From Streptomyces bambusae (GTDB lineage Bacteria; Actinomycetota; Actinomycetes; Streptomycetales; Streptomycetaceae), in contig NZ_JAJAUZ010000033.1 of assembly GCF_020532645.1 (NCBI RefSeq), positions 24,369 through 88,368 of the forward strand: a DNA stretch of 64,000 bases. The letters run 5' to 3'. Below, one piece after another: positions 17,282 through 24,146 of the stretch (positions are counted from its first letter, which is position 1; each line of letters starts with the position of its first letter). The translations under genes and the position numbers were made by a program. The notes under the pieces are model-generated. The model made no database searches, was not told the origin of the DNA, and saw only the letters and a list, made by a program, of their open reading frames with translations.

Positions 17282-18160
17282 TCAGGGGGCCAGGGCGCCT
17301 TCCAGGAAGGGTTCCAGGATGTGGCGCCAGGCGGCGGGCTGATCGTAGTGGAGGTAGTGGCCGGCGTCGGGGACTTCCGCATAGGCCCCGCGGGGCAGGA
17401 CCCGGACCATCTCCTGGGCCTCGGCCCGGCCGAGCTCGCCGTCCAGGCCGCGGACGACCAGCGTCGGGCACCGGACCTGCGCCAGCTCCTCCCAGTGCGC
17501 GTCGTACACCCACGTCTCGCGCGCCCGGAGCATCTGCCGGCGGGAGAAGACCGGCCGCCAGCCGTCGGGGCCCGGTTCCATCATCTCGGCGAAGTACTCG
17601 CCGCGGCCGGGACTGGGCCGCTCCACCCAGGGGTCGTCCTCGGCGAACCACTGGCGGACGGCCGCCGGCGAGGCGAACGGCAGCGGCCAGGAGCGGAACC
17701 AGTCCTCCCACTGCCGCTGGGAGGCCGCCCCGAGCGCGGAGGCCCGCATGTCGCAGATGACGAGGGCCTGCACCAGATCGGGCCGGCGGGCGGCGAGCTG
17801 CCAGGCCGTCAGCGCGCCCATGGAGTGGCCGATGAGGGTGACGGGGGCGAGGCCCAGCTGCTCGATGGCGGCCTCCGCGTCCGCCACGAACGCCTCACGG
17901 GTGTACGGGCCTTCGGGCGGCTGGTCGCTGTGTCCGTGGCCGCGCTGGTCGAGGGCGACGGTGCGGCGGCGGGCGGCGAGCCAGCGGGCGGTGCCGGCCC
18001 AGTGGGCGGACCGTCCCATCAGCCCGTGCAGTAAGAGCACGGCGGGGGCGGAGGCGGCCGGGCCGTCCCCGGTCAGGTCGCGGTCACCTGGCTCGGCGGT
18101 GAACTCCCAGGCGGCGAGCCGGACACCGCCGGATCCTGTCACATCGAAGCGTCGTACCAA
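17282..18160 (-). CDS. Alpha/beta-fold hydrolase
   Basis: About 292 residues. The oxyanion-hole region is VLLLHGLMGRSAHWAGTARW near residue 45, the nucleophile elbow is VTLIGHSMGALTAW near 107 (Ser in GHSMG), and the catalytic His is in VPDAGHYLHYDQP near 270. These match esterases and haloalkane dehalogenase-like hydrolases; substrate unknown. The upstream open frame continues to 18259, but AAGGGGG lies about 10 bases before a TTG at 18160, so this TTG is the preferred start, with GTG at 18142 as alternative. It is transcribed away from the iron repressor gene's terminator. Confidence 0.85.
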   Translation of the reverse strand: MVRRFDVTGSGGVRLAAWEFTAEPGDRDLTGDGPAASAPAVLLLHGLMGRSAHWAGTARWLAARRRTVALDQRGHGHSDQPPEGPYTREAFVADAEAAIEQLGLAPVTLIGHSMGALTAWQLAARRPDLVQALVICDMRASALGAASQRQWEDWFRSWPLPFASPAAVRQWFAEDDPWVERPSPGRGEYFAEMMEPGPDGWRPVFSRRQMLRARETWVYDAHWEELAQVRCPTLVVRGLDGELGRAEAQEMVRVLPRGAYAEVPDAGHYLHYDQPAAWRHILEPFLEGALAP

Positions 18161-18332
18161 GGTCGATGCACCCCCTTCGCTCCCGACCAGAGTATCGAAC
18201 CTGCATTCGAAAACCGGGCCTTGCCCGGCAACACCGCTCTTTCGAGTGACCTTGCTCAAGGATTGGCGGCCGCTGCCGAGGGGAGATCTTCATCGGGAGG
18301 CGGGCCGCTCGGGGAAGACGGTCCGAGGGGAT

Positions 18333-18361
18333 TGACCCTGAGAGCTCGGGGCTCCGGGTCA
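18333..18361 (+). other. Structured hairpin in a gene-free stretch
   Basis: TGACCC (18333-18338) pairs with GGGTCA (18356-18361), and inside it GAGC pairs with GCTC around a five-base loop. Together with the second hairpin at 18377-18404 it forms a compact folded segment in a 440-base gap that has no credible ORF. It may be part of an RNA leader or small RNA. Confidence 0.4.
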
Positions 18362-18376
18362 GCCAAGGGGAGGACG

Positions 18377-18404
18377 GGTCCCGGCGTCGCAAGGCGCCGG
18401 GACC
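18377..18404 (+). terminator. 10-bp hairpin, terminator-like
   Basis: GGTCCCGGCG and CGCCGGGACC are exact complements around an 8-base loop and are followed by TTCCCGTT. It could terminate a short plus-strand RNA or block read-through toward the iron repressor gene's 3' end. Confidence 0.45.
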
Positions 18405-18542
18405 TTCCCGTTGGGGGCGTGGTCGGGGCGGAACCCGCGCGGCCCGGTTCAGACGTACGAAAACCATTCCGTCCAGCCTGACACGCAAGCGGGGCTCAGG
18501 CGCCCGGTTCGGCCAGATTCCCCGGCACCGGACGGCACACGA

Positions 18543-18575
18543 CCGGCCCGGACCCTCCGCGAGGGTCCGGGCCGG
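18543..18575 (-). terminator. Strong terminator hairpin after the iron repressor gene
   Basis: A perfect 15-bp stem (CCGGCCCGGACCCTC / GAGGGTCCGGGCCGG) with a CGC loop begins 25 bases beyond the stop of the DtxR-type gene. It is the natural terminator for that minus-strand transcript and would also work in the other direction. Confidence 0.75.
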
Positions 18576-18599
18576 CCGCCCGTCGGTGGCGGGCGACGG

Positions 18600-19295
18600 T
18601 CAGCGGCGGGCGGCCACGAACACGTGGGAGGCGATCTCCTCCTCCAGCTCGGCGGCCTCGCCGCCGCTGCCGACCAGGACCCCGCCCGGCGACTCGGTGA
18701 CGCTGACGACCGAGCCGGGCTGCACGCCCGCCCGCCGCAGCGTGTACATCAGCTGCGCGTCGGTCTGGATCGGCTCACCGATGCGCCGGACGACGACCGT
18801 CTTGCCCTCGGTGCCCGGGTCCAGCTCGGACAGCGCCACCATGCTGTCGTCGAGGAACGGGTCGGCCTCGGCCTTCTCGCCCAGCTCCTCCAGACCCGGG
18901 ATCGGGTTCCCGTACGGCGACTCCGTCGGGTGGCGCAGCAGCTCCAGGACGCGCCGCTCCACCGCCTCGCTCATCACGTGCTCCCAGCGGCAGGCCTCGG
19001 CGTGCACCTGCTCCCACTCCAGGCCGATCACGTCGACGAGCAGGCATTCCGCCAGGCGGTGCTTGCGCATGACGCGGGTGGCCAGCCGGCGGCCCTCTTC
19101 GGTCAGCTCCAGGTGCCGGTCGCTGGCGACGGCCACCAGGCCGTCGCGCTCCATCCGCGCCACCGTCTGGCTGACCGTCGGACCGCTCTGATCGAGCCGT
19201 TCGGCGATCCGGGCGCGCATGGGGACCACACCTTCCTCTTCCAGCTCCAGGATGGTGCGGAGGTACATCTCCGTGGTGTCGATCAGTCCGGACAT
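18600..19295 (-). CDS. dmdR1: Iron-dependent repressor, DtxR/DmdR1 family
   Basis: A 231-residue metal-activated repressor. When loaded with Fe(II) it binds iron boxes and shuts off siderophore and iron uptake genes. The HTH is at residues 25-50 (RARIAERLDQSGPTVSQTVA). Every metal ligand of DtxR is present at the same number: M10, H79, E83, H98, C102, E105 and H106. A C-terminal SH3-like domain ends the protein. The location next to an SIS gene fits the Streptomyces dmdR1 locus. It has a strong terminator downstream, and a DasR-box-like sequence lies in its divergent upstream region. A long open frame runs antisense to it, as published for S. coelicolor adm. Confidence 0.92.
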   Translation of the reverse strand: MSGLIDTTEMYLRTILELEEEGVVPMRARIAERLDQSGPTVSQTVARMERDGLVAVASDRHLELTEEGRRLATRVMRKHRLAECLLVDVIGLEWEQVHAEACRWEHVMSEAVERRVLELLRHPTESPYGNPIPGLEELGEKAEADPFLDDSMVALSELDPGTEGKTVVVRRIGEPIQTDAQLMYTLRRAGVQPGSVVSVTESPGGVLVGSGGEAAELEEEIASHVFVAARR

Positions 19296-19410
19296 ACGTG
19301 CCCCTCGTTATCGTGCGCTGGCCCTGCCCCCAATTCTGACGCATCGGCCCGGCAACCGTCCCGCGGCGGTGGGAACGGGCCGCGGTCCGGCGCGCCGGGT
19401 GGACGGCGTA

Positions 19411-19416
19411 TTGACA
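19411..19416 (+). promoter_or_regulatory. -35 element of the SIS gene promoter
   Basis: A perfect TTGACA in the dmdR1/SIS intergenic space, 70 bases before the SIS start codon. The -10 is poor, so an activator or alternative initiation may be involved. The DasR-box-like sequence starts 5 bases downstream. Confidence 0.45.
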
Positions 19417-19420
19417 GGCC

Positions 19421-19436
19421 GATGGTCCAGACCGCA
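19421..19436. promoter_or_regulatory. DasR-responsive-element-like site
   Basis: The core TGGTCCAGACC (19423-19433) differs by one base from TGGTCTAGACC, the centre of the published dre consensus; 11 of 16 positions match overall. It sits between the -35 element and the coding start of the SIS gene and 126 bases before dmdR1. DasR is a GlcNAc-responsive GntR regulator, and control of dmdR1 by DasR has been reported in S. coelicolor. Confidence 0.55.
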
Positions 19437-19485
19437 CGGTGAGCGGCGACATCCACGCACGCCATCGCGGAAGGGTCCTCGGCGC

Positions 19486-20241
19486 ATGAGCGAGAGCAAG
19501 CTGGCCGGCCAGTTCTTCGACGCCGCAATCGGGCTGCTGCAGCGGGTCCGGGACGAAGAGGCCGACGGCATCGCGGCGGCCGGCGGGCTGATCGCCGACG
19601 CCGTCGCGTCCGGCAACCGGCTCTTCGCGTTCGGCGCCGGACACTCCTCGCTGCCCGCCCAGGACGTGGTCTACCGCGCCGGCGGTCTGGCCCTGATGAA
19701 CTTCCTCGCCGTCCCCGGCACCGCCGGCGTCGACGTCATGCCCGCCACCCTCGGCAGTGCCCTGGAGCGGGTCGACGGCCTGGCCGGCGCGGTCCTCGAC
19801 AGCAGCCCGGCGACCGCCGGCGACGTCCTCGTGATCATCTCGCTGTCCGGGCGGAACTCACTGCCCGTCGAGATGGCCCTGAACGCGCGGGCCCTCGGCC
19901 TCAAGGTCGTGGGCGTCACCTCGGTCGCGTACACCACCGGCACCCGGTCCCGGCACGCCTCCGGGACCTTCCTGAAGGACCACTGCGACGTGGTCCTCGA
20001 CAGCAAGATCGCCGTCGGGGACGCGGAGCTGACCCTGGACGGGATCGAGGCGCCGTTCGCCCCGGCCTCCACCGTGGTCACCAGCGCGATCATGCAGGCG
20101 GTGATGGCGGCCGCGGCCGAGCAGCTGGTCGCCCGCGGCATCGAGCCGCCGCTGCTGCGCTCGGGCAACGTGGACGGCGGCCACGAGTGGAACGGCCGGG
20201 TGCTGACCGAGTACGGCGACCGGATCTTCTTCCGGCACTGA
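19486..20241 (+). CDS. SIS-domain sugar-phosphate-binding protein
   Basis: A 251-residue protein with one sugar isomerase (SIS) domain. The phospho-sugar-binding stretches are GNRLFAFGAGHSSLPAQDVV near residue 38 and VIISLSGRNSLPVEMALNAR near 110, and the C-terminal LRSGNVDGGHEWNGRV carries a conserved His. Relatives bind or isomerise amino-sugar phosphates or etherase products such as N-acetylmuramic acid 6-phosphate derivatives. The DasR-box-like promoter would fit a role in GlcNAc or cell-wall amino-sugar metabolism. It diverges from the iron repressor gene. The ATG follows GGAAGGG. Confidence 0.87.
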   Translation: MSESKLAGQFFDAAIGLLQRVRDEEADGIAAAGGLIADAVASGNRLFAFGAGHSSLPAQDVVYRAGGLALMNFLAVPGTAGVDVMPATLGSALERVDGLAGAVLDSSPATAGDVLVIISLSGRNSLPVEMALNARALGLKVVGVTSVAYTTGTRSRHASGTFLKDHCDVVLDSKIAVGDAELTLDGIEAPFAPASTVVTSAIMQAVMAAAAEQLVARGIEPPLLRSGNVDGGHEWNGRVLTEYGDRIFFRH

Positions 20242-20335
20242 GCAGCGGCGGCCGGGCGCGCGGCCGCGGCCGGACTCCGCACGTGCGCCGGCCGGGCTCC
20301 GCACGTGCGCGCGGCCGGGCTCCGGCCCTCCGCGG

Positions 20336-21607
20336 TCAGGCCCCGAGCGTCCCGGCGAGGTCGAGGTCGGCCGCGACGCGGGCCGCGACCTCTTCCGCGT
20401 ACACGGCGTCCGGCCGCTCGAAGGCGGGCCGGGCCGCCGACCGCAGGAAGGTCAGCACGCCCAGGGCCCGGCCGCGGCTGCGCAGCACCGTGCACAGACC
20501 GTGCACCACGCCTTCCGGCCAGCCGGCCGGCACCGCCGCCGGGGGTCCGACGCGGACCGAGCCGGCCCGGTCGAGGGCCTGGAGCGCCGGGTGGCCGGCC
20601 GGGTAGCGCAGCGGCAGCGGGCCCGGGTGGGCCTGCGGCGGGGGCGTCGCGGAGGACCGCACCAGCCGCTCCCCGTCGAGTACGTCGACCAGGGCGTGGT
20701 CGGCGAACCCGGCCAGGGCGAAGTCCAGCCGCACCCCGACCGCCTCGGCCGGGGACTCGCACTCGGCGGCCGCCCGGGCCGCCCGGTGCATCTGGTTGGT
20801 GCGGAACCGCAGCTGCGCGGTGTCCAGCTCGGCCTGCCGGGCCTCGGTGATGTCCTGGAACAGCCAGCCCACCCCGAGCGGCACCGGCTCCTCCGCGAGC
20901 GGCGAGGCCAGCCGCAGGAACCCGCACCGCCAGCAGCGGCGGCGCGGCCCGTCACCGGTGCGCACCGACACCCACAGTTCGACCGGCGCGGGCGGCGCGC
21001 CCTCGGCGAGCACGTGCTGGAGGGCTCCCTCCAGCTCTTCCACGCCCTGGTCGAGGAGGTCGCCGAGGGGCCGGCCGAGCAGGGCGACCCGGTTGGCGCC
21101 GAAGGCCCGGGCGGCGTGCGTGTTCACAACGGCGGGGCGCAGGTCCACGTCGACGAGGACCACGCCCCAGGAGGCGTCGTCGAGGAGGGCCTCGCTGAGC
21201 GCGATGGACCGCTCCAGGTCGATCTGCGTGTGCACCTCGCTGAAGGCGCAGTACACGCCGGCGGGCCGGCCGTCGGCGCCGGAGACCCGCGCCGACTGGG
21301 TGCGGACGAGGACGCGGCCGCCGTCCTTGGTGAGGAGGGCGAACTCGTGGACCTGGCGGCCGGCGGTGTCCTGCGCGGACATCAGCCGTTTCGCCACGTC
21401 CGCGGCGTCGGCGGGCATCGCGGCCCAGCCGCCGAAGCCGTGTCTGCCGACGGCCTCGGCCGCCGACCAGCCCAGGATCCGCTCGGCCTCGCGGTTCCAG
21501 TGGGTGACCACGCCCTCGGCGTCGAACGCGCACAGGGCGGCGTCCATCCCGTCGAGCAGCGCGGCAAGCAGATCGTCGGTGGTCTCACCACGTCCGGAAG
21601 CACTCAC
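20336..21607 (-). CDS. PAS-PAS-GAF-like signalling protein without output domain
   Basis: About 423 residues. PAS 1 is at residues 10-130 (DGMDAALCAFDAEGVVTHWN, then ILGWSAAEAVGRHG), PAS 2 at 135-260 (LLDDASWGVVLVDVDLRPAV), and a GAF-like part ends the protein. No kinase, phosphatase, GGDEF or DNA-binding domain is present, so it must signal through a partner. The GTG at 21607 is supported by a GGGGGG ribosome site seven bases upstream; the alternative start at 21643 has none. Promoters for this gene and the small plus-strand transcript lie back to back. Confidence 0.82.
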   Translation of the reverse strand: MSASGRGETTDDLLAALLDGMDAALCAFDAEGVVTHWNREAERILGWSAAEAVGRHGFGGWAAMPADAADVAKRLMSAQDTAGRQVHEFALLTKDGGRVLVRTQSARVSGADGRPAGVYCAFSEVHTQIDLERSIALSEALLDDASWGVVLVDVDLRPAVVNTHAARAFGANRVALLGRPLGDLLDQGVEELEGALQHVLAEGAPPAPVELWVSVRTGDGPRRRCWRCGFLRLASPLAEEPVPLGVGWLFQDITEARQAELDTAQLRFRTNQMHRAARAAAECESPAEAVGVRLDFALAGFADHALVDVLDGERLVRSSATPPPQAHPGPLPLRYPAGHPALQALDRAGSVRVGPPAAVPAGWPEGVVHGLCTVLRSRGRALGVLTFLRSAARPAFERPDAVYAEEVAARVAADLDLAGTLGA

Positions 21608-21713
21608 CTGGAAACCCCCCGCAGGTGTTCGCGTGTGCGGCACGTCAGATCATTCAACTGCAACGTGACGCAGCCCACACTGCGTTCCCCTGAAGAGGCG
21701 GGCAAAAAATGGG

Positions 21714-21743
21714 TTGAGCCCCCTCCGGAGCGCGGCGTACGTT
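21714..21743 (+). promoter_or_regulatory. Promoter of the small orphan transcript
   Basis: TTGAGC (21714-21719) and TACGTT (21738-21743) are 18 bases apart. TACGTT fits the TAnnnT -10 pattern. Transcription would begin near 21750, 25 bases before the micro-ORF start. Confidence 0.55.
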
Positions 21744-21755
21744 GGCCGCACACTG

Positions 21756-21768
21756 AAAGGAGGTGATC
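21756..21768 (+). promoter_or_regulatory. Full-length Shine-Dalgarno sequence
   Basis: AAAGGAGGTGATC is complementary over all 13 bases to the 3' tail of 16S rRNA, far beyond the 4-6 bases usual here. Its end lies 6 bases before the ATG at 21775. Confidence 0.7.
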
Positions 21769-21774
21769 CGGAGC

Positions 21775-21813
21775 ATGTACAACTCTCGGACGCGTGAGGT
21801 GACTGCGGGCTAA
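21775..21813 (+). CDS. 12-residue micro-ORF
   Basis: ATG to TAA with the product MYNSRTREVTAG, preceded by the perfect Shine-Dalgarno sequence. No run of one amino acid suggests a classical attenuation leader. The ORF's last codons lie inside the segment that can pair with 21871-21879, so translation could control the RNA's folding. It may be a regulatory peptide, a leader peptide, or simply a ribosome-loading site. Confidence 0.5.
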   Translation: MYNSRTREVTAG

Positions 21814-21879
21814 CGCTCGCCGTCAGTACGCACCCAGTGCGACGCCGGCGCGAGCGCCGGCCAATTCCAAGCAGTCACC

Positions 21880-21950
21880 CGACCCGCGGGCTCGCCGGTA
21901 CGTCCGGCCGGCTCCTCTCACTGCAGGAGAGGACCCGAGCCCGCGGGTCG
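21880..21950 (+). terminator. Long terminator-like stem with inner hairpin
   Basis: CGACCCGCGGGCTCG (21880-21894) and CGAGCCCGCGGGTCG (21936-21950) form a perfect 15-bp stem. The loop holds a second hairpin, TCCTCTC / GAGAGGA. It lies 55 bases past the stop of pdxH on the other strand, so it could end both transcripts. Confidence 0.7.
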
Positions 21951-22004
21951 TCTGCGTTTCCGGGGCCCGCGCCCCGTGGCGCCGGGCCCCGCGACCGCCC
22001 CCGG

Positions 22005-22670
22005 TCAGGGGCAGAGCCGCTCCACGTGCCACCCGGCGCCCGCCGGGCCCTCCTCGCGCACGTAGCGCAGCCGGTCGTGCAGCCGGTTCTCGTGGCCCTG
22101 CCAGAACTCCACCGAGTCGGGGACCACCCGGTAGCCGCCCCAGCCGGTGGGCACCGGGACCTGCTCGCCCTCCGGATAGCGCTCGGCCAGCTCGGCGTAC
22201 CGGCGGTCGAGGTCGGCGCGGGAGGCGATCACCGTGGACTGCTCGCTGGCCCAGGCACCCAGCTGGGAGCCGTGCGGGCGGGAGCGGAAGTAGGCGACCG
22301 TCTCGTCGCGGCCGACCCGCGTCGCGGTGCCGGTCACGACGACCTGGCGGGCGATCGGGTGCCACGGGAAGAGCAGCGCGACGTGCGGGTTCTCCGCCAT
22401 CTCGCGGCCCTTGCGGGAGGTGTAGTTCGTGAAGAACACGAAGCCGCGGGCGTCGAACTGCTTGAGGAGCACGGTGCGGGAGCTGGGCCGGCCGGCCGCG
22501 TCGGCGGTGGAGACGACCATGGCGTTGGGCTCGAAGACGTTGGCGTCGGCGGCCCGCTGGAACCAGACGGCGAACTGGTCCATCGGGTCCGCGGCGAGAT
22601 CGGATTCGAACACGATCTCGGAGCGGTACTGCCGGCGCATGGTGGCGGGGTCAAGGTCCTGGTTCGGCAC
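22005..22670 (-). CDS. pdxH: Pyridoxamine 5'-phosphate oxidase
   Basis: A 221-residue FMN enzyme that oxidises pyridoxamine or pyridoxine 5'-phosphate to pyridoxal 5'-phosphate, the last step of vitamin B6 formation and salvage. Family motifs: MRRQYRSEIVFESDLAADP at the start, PSSRTVLLKQFDARGFVFFT (FMN phosphate and PLP contacts), WASEQSTVIASRADLDRR, and EFWQGHENRLHDRLRY at the C-terminus. The length is normal. The GTG at 22670 was chosen because it gives the usual short N-terminus; the frame remains open to 22898 without homology. It ends next to the long terminator stem. Confidence 0.95.
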   Translation of the reverse strand: MPNQDLDPATMRRQYRSEIVFESDLAADPMDQFAVWFQRAADANVFEPNAMVVSTADAAGRPSSRTVLLKQFDARGFVFFTNYTSRKGREMAENPHVALLFPWHPIARQVVVTGTATRVGRDETVAYFRSRPHGSQLGAWASEQSTVIASRADLDRRYAELAERYPEGEQVPVPTGWGGYRVVPDSVEFWQGHENRLHDRLRYVREEGPAGAGWHVERLCP

Positions 22671-22870
22671 GGCCCCATCCTGCCGCAGCCGCGCGGCCGC
22701 GCCATGCCCCCGGAGCTGCGGGGCGGTGTGCCGGACGTCACGCTTCCGCCCTGCCGCGGGAGCCGACAAAATCTTGGGGCCGGTCCGCGGTGACCGCCGT
22801 ATTTCGCGTCCGCACGGGGCATGACGGGATTGACCCCGCTCGGCCGGGCCGCACCGCGAAGCGCGTGGAA

Positions 22871-22888
22871 GCGTACAAAGATGTACGC
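22871..22888. promoter_or_regulatory. Perfect 7-bp palindrome upstream of citrate synthase
   Basis: GCGTACA and TGTACGC are exact complements with a 4-base spacer, 60 bases before the citrate synthase start. Size and place fit a dimeric regulator site. Confidence 0.5.
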
Positions 22889-22948
22889 ACCCGCCCATCC
22901 TGACGCATGGTCATAGCCGTACCTCGCACTACACAGAGGAGCCGCCTG

Positions 22949-24055
22949 ATGTCCGACTTCGTACCCGGGCTCGAAGGGGTCGTCGCGTTCGAGACGGAGA
23001 TCGCCGAGCCCGACAAGGAAGGCGGTTCGCTGCGGTACCGGGGCGTCGACATCGAAGACCTGGTCGGCCACGTGTCCTTCGGGAACGTGTGGGGCCTGCT
23101 GGTCGACGGTGCCTTCAACCCCGGCCTGCCGGCGGCCGAACCGTTCCCGATCCCGGTGCACTCCGGTGACATCCGCGTGGACGTGCAGTCCGCCCTCGCC
23201 ATGCTCGCCCCGGTGTGGGGCCTGAAACCGCTCCTCGACATCGACGAGCAGACCGCCCGCGACGACCTGGCGCGCGCGGCCGTGATGGCCCTGTCGTACG
23301 TCGCCCAGTCGGCGCGCGGCCAGGGGCTGCCGATGGTTCCGCAGAAGGAGATCGACAAGGCCGAGTCGGTCGTCGAGCGCTTCATGATCCGCTGGCGCGG
23401 CGAGCCGGACCCGCGGCACGTCAAGGCCGTCGACGCGTACTGGACCTCGGCCGCCGAGCACGGCATGAACGCCTCCACGTTCACCGCCCGGGTCATCGCC
23501 TCCACCGGCGCGGACGTGGCGGCCGCCCTGTCCGGCGCGGTCGGCGCGATGTCCGGGCCGCTGCACGGCGGGGCGCCCTCGCGCGTCCTCGGCATGATCG
23601 AGGAGATCGAGCGCACCGGCGACGCCGTGGCGTACGTGAAGAAGGCCCTGGACAAGGGCGAGCGGCTGATGGGCTTCGGCCACCGCGTGTACCGCGCGGA
23701 GGACCCGCGGGCCCGGGTGCTGCGCCGCACCGCCAAGGAGCTGGACGCCCCGCGTTACGAGGTGGCGGCCGCGCTGGAGAAGGCCGCCCTGGAGGAGCTG
23801 CACGCGCGGCGCCCGGACCGGGTGCTGGCGACGAACGTGGAGTTCTGGGCCGCGATCATGCTGGACTTCGCGGAGGTCCCGGCGCACATGTTCACGTCGA
23901 TGTTCACGTGCGCGCGCACGGCCGGCTGGTCGGCGCACATCCTGGAGCAGAAGCGCACCGGCCGCCTGGTGCGGCCCTCCGCGCGGTACATCGGCCCGGG
24001 CCCGCGCGACCCGCGGTCCATCGGGGGCTACGAGGACATCGCCTCGACGGCCTGA
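22949..24055 (+). CDS. Citrate synthase 2-type enzyme (divergent)
   Basis: A 368-residue member of the citrate/methylcitrate synthase fold, expected to condense an acyl-CoA with a 2-oxoacid such as oxaloacetate. The first catalytic His lies in GPLHGGAPSRV (H206) and the second in GFGHRVYR (H245). The third catalytic position, Asp in the usual N-V-D-F motif, reads NVEFW with E298. GAPSRV also replaces the common GANEAV. These changes match the actinobacterial 'citrate synthase 2' branch, whose exact reaction is less certain. The ATG at 22949 has a GAGGAG site; an upstream ATG at 22907 lies closer to the palindrome. A strong terminator follows. Confidence 0.88.
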   Translation: MSDFVPGLEGVVAFETEIAEPDKEGGSLRYRGVDIEDLVGHVSFGNVWGLLVDGAFNPGLPAAEPFPIPVHSGDIRVDVQSALAMLAPVWGLKPLLDIDEQTARDDLARAAVMALSYVAQSARGQGLPMVPQKEIDKAESVVERFMIRWRGEPDPRHVKAVDAYWTSAAEHGMNASTFTARVIASTGADVAAALSGAVGAMSGPLHGGAPSRVLGMIEEIERTGDAVAYVKKALDKGERLMGFGHRVYRAEDPRARVLRRTAKELDAPRYEVAAALEKAALEELHARRPDRVLATNVEFWAAIMLDFAEVPAHMFTSMFTCARTAGWSAHILEQKRTGRLVRPSARYIGPGPRDPRSIGGYEDIASTA

Positions 24056-24071
24056 CGCGCGTTCCGCAGCA

Positions 24072-24105
24072 GGCGCGCCGCATCCCTGCGGGGGTGCGGC
24101 GCGCC
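24072..24105 (+). terminator. Terminator between citrate synthase and TetR genes
   Basis: GGCGCGCCGCA pairs exactly with TGCGGCGCGCC, and the stem continues through TCCC/GGGG. The genes on both sides converge on it, so it is probably bidirectional. Confidence 0.75.
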
Positions 24106-24146
24106 GTCGTGTCGTACGGGGCCCGGGGCCCGGCGGGTCGTTCGGC

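Larger units (their letters stand above)
21750..21950 (+). ncRNA. Candidate small RNA / leader transcript with micro-ORF
   Basis: Bounded by the promoter at 21714-21743 and the long terminator stem at 21880-21950, this would be an RNA of about 200 nt with no plus-strand gene downstream. It contains a perfect Shine-Dalgarno sequence, a 12-codon ORF, a GCCGGCG-CGAG-CGCCGGC hairpin (21844-21861) and a 9-base complementarity between GGTGACTGC (21799-21807, within the ORF) and GCAGTCACC (21871-21879, just before the terminator). Pairing of these segments would compete with translation. Not recognised as a known Rfam-type RNA. Confidence 0.55.

Noticed and set aside
15551..18034. An 827-codon frame over the ABC permease and hydrolase
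   Set aside because: Gly/Ala/Arg-rich shadow of the permease frame with no domain; it runs antisense into the hydrolase gene.
18301..18420. Signal recognition particle RNA or other known housekeeping RNA
   Set aside because: The GGTCAGCC segment recalls SRP RNA, but the GGAAG/AGCAG core is absent and the length does not fit.
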